From Pararge aegeria (lineage: Eukaryota; Arthropoda; Insecta; Lepidoptera; Nymphalidae): 64,000 bases of DNA. This document shows, piece by piece, positions 28,901 to 40,900 of the stretch. The translations under genes and the position numbers were made by a program. Below the pieces are notes generated by a model. The model saw nothing but the letters and a program-made list of their open reading frames with translations. It searched no databases and was not told where the DNA came from. Positions within the stretch are counted from its first letter, which is position 1, and each line of letters begins with the position of its first letter. Where the stretch lies: contig NC_053205.1 in the NCBI RefSeq assembly GCF_905163445.1, positions 1,674,001 to 1,738,000 on the forward strand. The letters are read 5' to 3'.

Positions 28901-31900
28901 GACCCATTACCGGAAGTTTTTTTTTTAAGGGACGATAATGTACATTATAAAGTAGGTAGAAAATAATAACTGTTGTGATTGACATAAAAAAAATAACAAT
29001 AATTAATAGATATAAGACTGGTATACTAGGCAGAGAGTTTTATAATTGTATTATTGTTTTTACCTACACTTGGAGGAATTATCAATTTTATGAATTTAAA
29101 ATGCATATAAAAATTTTCGGAACCGACAGGATTTGAACCTGCGACTTTCTGGCAATCGCGGCCTGAGCGCTTTCTCCAATTAAGCTACGGCTCTCCTACC
29201 GTCGATGCCGAAATTTGTATATGACTTTTACATCAGTCTTATAGCGACTGTAGCGTCGTCTAGTAGGAAACATTGCAGTTAAGACCTTCTTTTCTAAAGG
29301 TCCATATTAAAATGAAGAATCTAATTTCGGCATCGACGGTAGGAGAGCCGTAGTTTAATTGGTTAAAACGCCTAATTCCGAAATTTTTTATATGCATATT
29401 AAATTTATGAAATTGATATTTCCTCCAAGTGTAGGTAAAAACAATAATACAATTATAAAACTCTCTGCCTAGTATATGCCTTTTTATCAGTCTTATATCT
29501 ATTAATTATTGTTATTTTTTTATGTCAATCACAACAGTTATTATTTTCTACCTACTTTATAATGTACATTATCGTCCCTTAAAAAAACTTCCCGTTATGG
29601 GTCGATATATGATGATAATTAATGTTTTACAATAAATAACAAACAACTTTATCTATCTTCTTATATATATATAAAAGAGAAAGTGTGTGGGTATGTTTCG
29701 TATAGGCTCCGAAACGGCTGGACCTATTTCAACGAAACTTTCAGGGAATCTCCGGATTGACCTGGCGAGTGATCCTGAGTGATAAAAACACTAATAATAA
29801 TAATAATAATAATAATTTATTGACCAAAATTCACAAGTAGACTTAAAACTATTATGGTGTAATCATAAATTCTTACGAATTTTACCGTACACCACAGTGC
29901 CGTCGACAAAAGGTAACATCTACAGAAATTAATTAACACCCACCTACTTACTACATCAATCAAGATATTCCATATAAATAAAATTCCCTCAATATAATTA
30001 GGTAGATACATCGGAAGTTTAAAATTGGTAGTAGGTAGGCAGGTAGGTACTAATAAAATTATAAAATACTAGTTGTGCCCTGCCACGCTTCGCTGTGGCA
30101 CATTTTAATGGAATGGTTGAGAAATGAGAAACAAAACAAAGACCTACGGACGGCTGGCGCAGTGGGCAGCGACCCTGCTTTCTGAGTCCTAGGCCGTGGG
30201 TTCGATTCCCACAACTGGAAAATGTTTGTGTGATGAACATGATTGTTTTTCAGTGTCTGAGTGTTTATCTGTATATTATAAGTATTTATATGTATTATAT
30301 TCATAAAAATGTTCAACAGCTATCTTAGTACCCATAACACAAGCTACGCTTACTTTGGGGCTAGATGGCGATGTGTGTATTGTCGTAGTACATTTATTAT
30401 TATTATTATAAGTTATAAGTATATATCAGCGAGTGTTTTTCTCTGGTACATCGATCGTTAAAAAAAACTGTAGTTTCGCAGTCGCGGATATGTGACTGAT
30501 ACATAAAATAGATAAAAACAATCCTTGATGCGGATATATATCATGCTAAAATTTCAGCTCGATCGGTGCAGAACTTTTTGAGTTTTTGAAGCGTACACAA
30601 ACCAACATAACATTTATATATATATAGATAATTAATAGGTTAAGGTGTAATACGGTTCCATGCGCAGGTACTACGCGACGCACCAATACTTCCTGTCGAA
30701 GCGGTCTCTGTACCTGGTGGTATGGAAAGTTCCAGATGGCAGGAAGGGCCTTGCGAGCGCCTTGCAATGGCTAAGGTGGCTTTTTTTTTACCACTTTTAG
30801 TTTTACCACTAAATACCCTAGCTTACTTTACAAGCACTTTTTAAACGTCAAGTCTGTGGGTTTGTAGTGACTCTACCACCGGTTCGGAAGGCAGATTCTA
30901 CCGAGAAGAAGCCGGCAAGAAACTCAGCAGTTGCTCTTTTAAATCAACAAATTACAATCGTATTTTACCTTGCGGGAGATGAAACCAGAGCCGAATATTT
31001 CCAAGCAACCTTCTCATTAAGAAATTCATTAATTGTATATTAACCTCACTGTATTAATGTGTTTTAACACATTGTTCAAACTTATGCATTGTTAGTGACC
31101 AGTAGCCTACCTCGATTTGCTTGCTCGCAGGAGTTGTTTTTGAATATTTAACTATGTGTCGTCAAAGCAAAATAAACTTTATAGCAATCGTTTTAGAGTC
31201 GCAAATCCTGTACTTCAGATATTTATTTTACAAACGGCCTGTCAAAAGCCCGAACTACCCTCGGGATTGTAGGCAAATTTAATGATTCATTCTACTCAGT
31301 GGTTCATTTACTGCAAAACAGGAGGTCCCGGGTTCGTTAGCCGGCAGGGGAAATTTGGGGATTTTCTCTGGTCTGATCTGGTGGGAGGCTTTGGCCGTGG
31401 CTAGTTACCACCCTACCCACAAAGACGTGCCGCTAAGCGATTTAGTGATCCGGTGCGATGTAGCATAGAAACTTATTACAGGTATGATTGTCATACTGCC
31501 TAACAGGTTAACCCGCTGTTATCTTAGACTGCATCAACACTTACCACCAGGTGAGATTGCAGTCAAGGGCTCTCAAAATCAATGAAATATATTAATCAAA
31601 TCAAAAAATAATTATATAGGAGAGAGCACTGATATCTATAGTACGAGTTTTTACTCAGTTTAGGTATCAGTGGGTTCAACCAAACATAGTAACTAAGCTA
31701 TGATTTCTGTCACTATTTAATAATCGTGTGATTAAGTGATTTTTATTATTTAAAATAAAAAAAAAAGGTCTAACTTGTGGTGGAATTAAAAAAAAAAGCC
31801 CTAGATAAAGAATTATAGGCAAATTTGAGCTTTAATACAATGGTAATAAGATCCATTTTACTCCGTTGTCCAATGCTTCCATACCGCAAAACGAATCTAC

Positions 31901-34900
31901 GATTGCGAGCGACCAGATCTTGTTATAACAGAAGTGAAGTGAACTGGCGTGTGTGTTTCCGGCAGGTCGATACAAGCGCGCGCCCCGGGCTCACCCGTCA
32001 TCATGGTGGCAACGCATTACGATCAGGTCGCCAACGTATGTATTCACCTTAATATTAGTCTTAAAATGCCCACGCAAAAGTAACAGGGTTTTATAAGTTT
32101 CACGTGTGTGCCTTTGCGTGCGTGCGTGTGTGCGTGCGTGCGTGCATGCGTGTGTACGTGTGTGTGTACGTTTCTTAGCTATGTTTGATGAAAATCGCTC
32201 CAAGATGGCCGCCGTATAGAAAGTATATTGTAGTTATACATGGCAAATCTTAATTTAAACAAATTAATTTATGTAATAATTAAAAAAAAACATCAGAATA
32301 AACAAAAACAAAATAATCAAAATAATCGGCTGAATATACTAAAATTTCATTAATTTTACTGTATGCAATAATAAACATGGAATGTCAATTAAAAAATAAC
32401 TAAAGTACTAACTAAAGACTAGTAGAATAATCTACTGTAATTTTATTCCAGAGCACGGTATGCTCAAGCGAGAGTCCGGTAGCATTGCAAAGGCTTATCC
32501 GGGGGGCAGTGATGGCCGCTCCAGACGCAGACAAACTTGGTCTCCCGCGAGTTTTGGACTCCATTGAGGTCAGTTTTTTTTCCGAACCAGTACGCTTAAT
32601 GTTATGTGATGTAATGTTATAAATCTTATATTTGACGGCCGATTGGCGCAGTTTGCAGCGACCCTGCTTTCTGAGTCCAAGGCCGTGGGTTCGATTCCCA
32701 CAACTGGAAAATGTTTGTGTGATGAGCATGAATGTTTATCAGTGTCTGGGTGTTTATATGTATTTTATAAGTATTTATGTATTATATTCATAAAAATATT
32801 CAACAGCTATCTTAGTACCCATAACACAAGCTACGCTTACTTTGGGGCTAGATGGCGATGTGTGTATTGTCGTAGTATATTTATTTATTTATAGCGGTGT
32901 TAGCACAGTGGTTAGAACTTCGGCGGGGGCGTAGTTCGAATCCCAGCACGCACCTCTAACTTTTCTAAGTTATGTGCGTTTTAAGTAATTAAAATATCGC
33001 TTGCTTCAACGGTGAAGGGAACCATCGTGAGGAAACATGTATGCTTGAGAGTTTTACATAAAGTGTTGCTGTGTTTACAGGCGATGGTTTTCCACTTACC
33101 ATCAGATGAACCATCTGCTTGGTCAGTATGATGCAAGTCTAAGATGGTAACGGGCTCAACTTTTAACAATTATATTTAACGAATAGGGCCCTGCTGCGAT
33201 TTTCAGGGGGACCCTGTGTGAACAAATGGGGCCTGCCTCGAATTAACGAGAGACCCTATTACAAAACAGGGCCCCGCCTAAATTTTCAGGGAGACCCTGT
33301 GTGAAAACAATAGGGCCCTGCTCCGATTTTCAGGGGGAACCTGTGTGCTCACGGTTGTATTTTATGTCGCAGGTTTCGTGCAGCACTCGACACAACATCA
33401 AACTCCTCGCCGACATCATATATTCCGTCGCCTTCAGCGTTAAGCCACCAGGTATGTTATAGGAAATTCTCTTTTTAACATACATAGTTTATTTACACTA
33501 CATTTTTTTTTAAATTTATAGTTTAATTGGTAAAACCTAGCCGATATCCACCTTTTCTTAATTGTTAATCCTACAGAGAACTATTTGAGAGATCGGACAT
33601 GCATATCAAATTTCAAAGATGTCTGCCCGCGGCTCAGCTCGTAAACAATTTTCAATTTTCCCTAGGGAACTACTTAAAGAATCGGGATGAAAGGTGGCCT
33701 ATATTCTTTTCCATGTCGAAGGCTACACGCATGCCAAATTTCATCCAAATCCGTTCAGTCGTTTTTGCGTGATTGAGTATCAAACATCCACACTTTCACA
33801 TTTATAATATTACTAGCTGTTGCCCGCGTCTTCGTCTGCGTTTGATTTTGTTTTAAAGTATTCAGTATCGCTAAGCCTTAAATGATGGGTTTGCTGCTGT
33901 CCGCTGAGGAGTTCTGTCCTCTATTTCAAACCACATTCATCAGATCTACACAAAGTTTGGGCAAAATTAAACACATATTATAACCTCTATAGTACAAACA
34001 TAAGTATTTAAATCGGTTGTAATTTGTCAGAGTTATGGTGTAAAATCGTCAAACACTTCCATCCCCTCTCCCAAAGGAACCGAGCTTAATGTGGGGATAA
34101 AAAGTATCCTATATTACTTCTAACACTTCCAAGAATATGTGTACAAAGTTTCATGAGGATCGGTTAGGTAGTTTTTGCGTGAAAGCGTAGCAAACAAACT
34201 TACAATGACATTTATAATATTAAGTAGGGAAGTAGGATTTAAATACTTAAAACAATAATATAGTTATTTATATTAGTTTGAATATAAATTGTATAAGAGT
34301 TGCAGTAAGATAGCGATGAGACCAGGAAAAGATGCAAATAGATGTACCATAAAATTATCCCTTTATGAATTTACTTTGAAAACTGTCGTAATTGTTTAAA
34401 AACATGAACTTATTTCTACACGACCTCTCACCCTTCGACCTTCAGCCAGAACGAACCAACCCGCCAAGAATAAAAACCTGCTTTCCAGCCAAAACTCACA
34501 GCCATCCAGCCAAGATCCAATCAATTTGATTGGTTCCCGCTGTTGTGCGTCTACCGGCGTTAACCAATCGGAGATGACCATCCATCTTCTCGTTCAAAAA
34601 TAAGAATAAAAAAAAAAACAAACAAATAAGTTTAAAATACAAAGCTAATTAAATTAAAATCCTAACAACTGTAAGTTTGTTTCTTCTTTGGTCTTTATCC
34701 CGTGAAAAAAAAACAATATATAGAAAAAAGATGGCGCCAATTATAGATTCCGGCGCGAACGCTCAACGTACTTGCAATGGATATAATTTGGAGAAGTGTT
34801 AAGTTTCCAGCGAAGATTGATAATTGATTATTTAATTATATTGTTAAAACGAATAATGAAACTTGTTTCAAACGTGTCTCATTGTTATATGGACCTTTGA

Positions 34901-37900
34901 AAAAGTAGATCGAAACTGCAACGTTTCCTACTACATGACGCTACAGTCGCTATAAGACTGATGTGAAAGGCATATACTAATTTCGGCATCGACGGTAGGA
35001 GAGCCGTAGCTTAATTGCTGAAAGCGCTCAGGCCACGATTGCCAGAGAGTCGCAGGTTCAAATCCTGTCGGTTCCGAAAATTTTTATATGCATTTTAAAT
35101 TTATAAATCGAATAATGAAATTTGTAATATAGACTAAGATGTCGTGCATTTGTTGGGGTAGTGTGTTCGGAATAGACCAGATGGACCATTTAATGTGTAA
35201 ATTTTAAATTAATCTTTATGATGTGAGGTTTGGTAGTTTTTAAGCTAAGATAAGAGAAGTACTAAGTTTTAATTTTGGTTAAGGAAACTATGGGGCTGAC
35301 ATTGTTATTGTTAAGAAAAGTCCCAAATAAATAAATAATTAAAAAAAAAAATCCTGTGCAATTTATTTACACACGGCAGAAGTGTAACTTCTGAAAAGTA
35401 GCCAAGCAGCCAACGAAGGATTGAGGTGGATGTAGAGTATCAGAACTATAGGATAAATGTAAGGTTTATTATTAAATTTCCATGGTAACTAGAATAGGTA
35501 AAAAAATGTATAATGTTTTCTATCCCACTCTGTCCTATACATTTATGTGCTTGTTTCTTTATCTAGATATTATTCGGTGTCCTTGGTAACTTAAATACGA
35601 AACAAATGTGTAATGTATTCTATCGCATTCCCTCCCATACATGTGTCGTCTATAAATCTGTCTCATTCTAGATCGTGAAGCATTGCTTTACATCGAGTTT
35701 AAAATCACAACGGTTCTAATTTCCCTTCAATAATTATTATTACACAAAGTATGGAGTTATATTGTATATAATACAATATAACTCCGTAGTGCTATGCGTG
35801 CGCGGTTTTTTTTTAACTTTAGTTTTTGGTATAATTTTAAAATTAATTTATCAATGAGATGAAAATATTGACACAAATAAAAATTCATCATCAATCAACA
35901 CACTTATACTAAAAGTTTCTAATACGCAGGCGCAAACACATGCATTAAATACTTGTGTTCCATCTCATTTTCTCGCCGGCTGAATCCTACACATTTTTGT
36001 ATTCGTGTCTCTTAACCTGTCGTTTTTTCCGTTGCATCCGGTTTGAAACGATTCTAAACTTTCACTTCAACGTTTCACTTAAAAAAAAGTTTTGGAAATA
36101 TTAAGAAAGTTGTTTTGAACTATAATACATTTAGCCGATAAAAAACACTTTTTTTTTTTTGAAACAGGTAGCAAAGAGCCCCTTTTAGAGCAACGGGTTC
36201 CGGCAACGTACCTCGCGCTGGAGGAATGCGTGCACGGCCTCGCAGCAGAACTCAAAGAGCCAGTACTGCGACACGACCAATACAGACGACTGGTAATATC
36301 AATTATTTTTCTGACATACATACATAAACAGAATTTAGTAATACGAGAAACCGTGTACAGAATTAACAGGGTATAATAATAATAATAATAAATAAATTAA
36401 AATATCTTGGAACGTCAGAAGCACTTGGTATTGAGGTAGGGCACATGAAACAGGTAGTGCAGGAACGCTTCTTTAGCCGCCAGGAAAAAGTACTGAAGAG
36501 TCTTTTATATAGGTAAGTCGTACCTTACGTGCCTTTAATAGCTGGGTCATGCCCTTACTCATATACACTTTTGGCATTCTAAAGTGGACTCAAACTTAAC
36601 TGGACATCCTTGACTGTAAAGTTCGCAAACTGTTGACGGTTTACCGTATGCATCACCCACGTTCCTCTGTAATGAGGTTGTACATCCCACGCAAGTGTGG
36701 AGGACGTGGTCTTCTGAATGCCAAGAACCTTCATAATCGTGAGGTGTGCAATCTTAGAGATCATTTTCTTAAAATGAATGTGGGTATGTGTAAGGATGTG
36801 GTTGCAGTAGATAAGGGTCTTACTCCACTATTCCTTGGCAAAGAGAACTGGCGCAAGCCAAATGTACTTAGCAACTCAGATCGTGTGGCGGTATGGAAGA
36901 GTCAAAAGTTGCTTGGCAGATTCTACAAGGCCCTGTCGGGACCAGATGTAGATCAAATCGCATCTGTATCCTGGTTACAGTTTGGTGACCTATTTGGGGA
37001 AACCAAGGGTTTTGTCTGTGCAATTATGGACAAAGTCATCACAACACACACATATTTCGAGCGTGTCATCGTCCTGGGGAGTCCCTCAGGCATATAGTTT
37101 CCGGGTGTTCTCATCTTGCTAACGGCGAATACTTGCACAGACATAATCAAGTAGCCAGGATAGTTCATCAACAACTTGCTCTTCGGTTTGGCCTTGTCGA
37201 TTTTGAGATGCCTTACTATAGGTACGACCCGGCGTCAGTTCTTGAAATAGCAGTGCATTGCTCTACTGGGATCGAACGATTATCACTGACAGGTATATTA
37301 CAGCTAATAGACAATGTGCAATAATTGTTGACATTACTATTCCACATGACGATAATCTGGTGAAAGCTGAAAAGGAAAAGGTATCTAAATACTTGGACTT
37401 TTCTCACGAGATTAGATTAGCGCCATGTGGAATGTTGAGTCGACCGTTTTTGTTCCGAGCGTCGTTTCAATCATTGGTCTTCTCGCGAAAAGCTCCGACC
37501 AATATCTTAAGAAGCTTTCGCTTGGTTGTTGGATCAAGGGTCGGATACAGAAGGCAGTACTTGGAACGGCGCGTATTGTGAGGAGGTTCCGCACTCCTGA
37601 GCCCTGACCGCCGGTTGTTTGGGCCTTCAAAAGCCCCGCAAGCGATGGATGTTTTTTTTATAAATTTTTAATAGTGTTTTAAATTTTTTTAAGCATTGTT
37701 AAGAATTAAAATTAATAAATGAACGAACGTAAGCACAATGAGGCGAAAGATGAAATTTTTGAAAAGATTTTAAATTTTTATCTCGTTACGCCAAAGGAGT
37801 ATACCCTCTAACGCGTGTAAACACGCGTTTTTTTAATGAATAAAATACACAAATGATTGTATAAAGATTACACTGAAAAACATTTATGTTCATCGCACAA

Positions 37901-40900
37901 ACATTTTCCTGCTGTGGGAATCTAAACCTCGGCCTCGGACTCAGAAAACAGGGCCCCTACACCAATCGGCCTGTACGTTACGTTGGGTCCCTTACGTTGG
38001 GTCTTCACATTATATTAACCACAATGTACTTATTACGTTATGTGATGTTGTACACTATACATAAAAATGTGTGTGTGTTCACAAGTTCAATCTTTGTGCT
38101 TAAGTGATTATTGATATGTTTGACTTTGACTTTGACTTTGACTTTGACTTTGACTTCAGGTGACCCAGTACATGCAGCAGAGGAATCTGCGCATGTTTCG
38201 CGACGCCGCGGAACTGCACCAGGCGTCCATGTTCTTGCATGAAAACGGTAAGATCTCTTTATTTTCAGGTAGGATAACTCGGCGCCAATAAATAAAAAAC
38301 GTGTGTCTACTTATGTACACGCATTAGAAGTGACACTCCTTTGGCGTAACAAGATTAAAATTAAAAATCTCGCCTTATTCTACGTTGCAGAAAAAGTATT
38401 TAATACTCTGTCAATTGAAAGTGTACACTGTCAAACCTTATAGCTAACTTCAGGGTGTCGGTTTTTCGTGACGGTGTGCGCGCGCATCGTAAAAATTTAC
38501 TCTCATCATTTTTCCCTAACACGCCAAAAGAAGTATAACTTTAAAAATGTAGAAGAAGCTAGTTTACTCCGGCAACGCTCGCGTGGTAATTTGAAAAAGT
38601 ATGCCAGGCAAAATAGGACACCGATCGTCTGGCCGACTGGCGCAGTGGGCAGCGACCCTGCTGACCCAGCAAACATGCTCAGTGAAGACCATTTTGGGAG
38701 TCTTGTTTTAATTTTAGTGTGTGTATACCCAAATGTAAGGTTTATGTTCTTTATTTCTCTTACTAATCATAAGTTACTTTTTCAAAATGAGTCATCAGAC
38801 CAGATTTATTCAGCGGGACTGGTTGTTTCTCAGGCGTTCTCCTGCATTACGACGACGCGACCCTCAAGGAGCTGTACTTCCTGCGGCCGCAGTGGCTCTG
38901 CGACGTGTTGGCGCACGTCGTCACCGTCAGAGAAATCAACCCCTTCGCCAACAACGGTCAGTATTTGGGCTTCTTCCACAGACTTTACCCCCGGCCAGGT
39001 CGCCGAGTGCTTCATGGAGTGTTGCCGAGAGTTTAGGTCTGGTAGGGCTTCCTTCGTGTGCCTGCAATCTTTTGTTTTAATCCATAGCTCCGAGCTATTG
39101 CGTTTGTTTATGGAGCCATGCTTTGTATTCACTGAAGGGTATCTGTGTGATCGGTCCAGCTACCCTTAGTGATGATGCCAGCCGCGCTCCGTCGGCTGCG
39201 TGATTACCTTTGTTTCCGTTGTGACCTCGTACCCATTTTAGGACCACTTTGTTACCAGTCTGCTGTGAGCCCTACTTTCTCACCATCATATCAATCGATA
39301 GACGTCCACTGCTGGACATAGGTCTTTTGAAAGGAGTTCCAAATTCCACGGTTTTGTGCCGCTTGTGTCCAGCGGCTCCCCGCGACGCTCGTCTGTCCAC
39401 CTCGTTGGGGGTTGACCAACGCTGTGCTTACCAGTGCGGGGCTGCCATTCCAGCACCTTGGGATCCCTACGTCCATCCTTTGTGCGAGCTTTGTGCCCGG
39501 CCCATTGCCACTTGAGCTTTGCGATTCGTTGAGCTATATCGGTAACTCTGGTTCTTCTAGAGATCTCCACATTTCTAGCACGAAGGTATACTCATAACTC
39601 TCTCTATCGCCCACCGAGTGACTCTGAGCCTTCTTATGAGGTCCATAGAACAGGCCCTTCTTCCTCACAGACTACAAATTAATAGAAATGCCAAAGCACC
39701 TGCGTTCTACTGAGTATGCTCCTACGGTGGCTTTGCACCGTTTAGGTTATGTTGTGTTAAATGACTCCTGTACTGGATAGAAGTTTGCGGTGCGTTGGCG
39801 CCGAACTCCGGCCATTGAACTGCTGTCCGTAACAACTGTCTGTGCAGGTATCATGAAGGTGGACGACTTGGCGCACGTTTTCAAGGCGTCACCCGTACTG
39901 GGTGGCGGCGAGGAAGCCCGCTCGCTGGGGGTGTCGCTACTCAACAAGTTCGAGCTTGCGCTGTGCTGGGACGCGCGCTCCCTACTAGTTCCACCGCTAT
40001 TGCCGGATGCGGAGCCCACGCGGCCCCAGGTGAGATGTCCATCTGCACAAACAGCTTTTTTTTCCTTTTTTTTTTTTATTGTTCTGGCTTTACACAGATT
40101 AGCCAATCTCAAGTGTATATATGTTTAATAAAAGTTAGGGAAACTTAAAATATAAAACATCAGGAGAAATAAACTGACGAACGACTGAATTACTGAACGT
40201 CACGTACGCACGAACGGGGGAAAAAAAGAATGTTCGTAACAAAATCATTAACATTCACCCAGTTGGCGTTGAAATCCCGCGCCTGGCCGGGAACTCCCCG
40301 TCGAACCGCCCCCGGCACTTTCTCCACTCTACCTGAATCCGGCCGGGGTACAGACTCACCCCTACTTATTCGTGAGTATTGAACTGATTCTCCCCCACCA
40401 TGTAATTCCTGTGATTAAAACTAACAACTCTTGTTCTAAGACTTTTCATTTCAATTAATTTATTTCATGCCAAAAAAAAACATATTGTTTCTGTAAAGTG
40501 ACATTACACTGTGAAACCAAATACAAGACTTTTCATTTCAATTAATTTATTTCATGCCAAAAAAAATAGTATTGTTTCTGTAAAGTGACATTACACTGTG
40601 AAACCAATTACATGTGATTGGACAACGTCGGGTCAGTGTCCGCACGAACGAGTCGTGGTTATGCTGTAGCTGATGTTACATTACAGAGTAGTAATAAGTA
40701 GAGTGTCCATATATTTTTTTATTTATCATAGGTAGGTACATTTACAAGTAAAGTAACGTAGAGTAATAATAATAATTATACAAACAAATGCGTACCTCAC
40801 AACTTACTTATATTGGTGTGTATCAAATGTATGTAATGGTGCAATTTAAAATCTACTGTAATCCCTAATTTAGGTAAAAACCTGTATAAAATATTGAATA

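Noticed and set aside
32092..32175. GTGC/GTGT-rich stretch with a His/Thr/Ala-rich reverse ORF
   Set aside because: Degenerate TG microsatellite in intron 21; low complexity.
34990..35085. Possible tRNA gene (GGAGAGCCGTAGCTTAATTG...GGTTCAAATCC)
   Set aside because: Same unit recurs with constant flanks at 29085, 41395 and 42150, so it is a SINE head (S3).
36633..37097. Host gene for the 154-codon ORF
   Set aside because: Part of a frameshifted LINE C-terminus continuing to 37600 in other frames.
38468..39169. 233-codon ORF as a separate gene
   Set aside because: Crosses a MITE end, an S1 scrap and exon 26 in the wrong frame; chance open frame.
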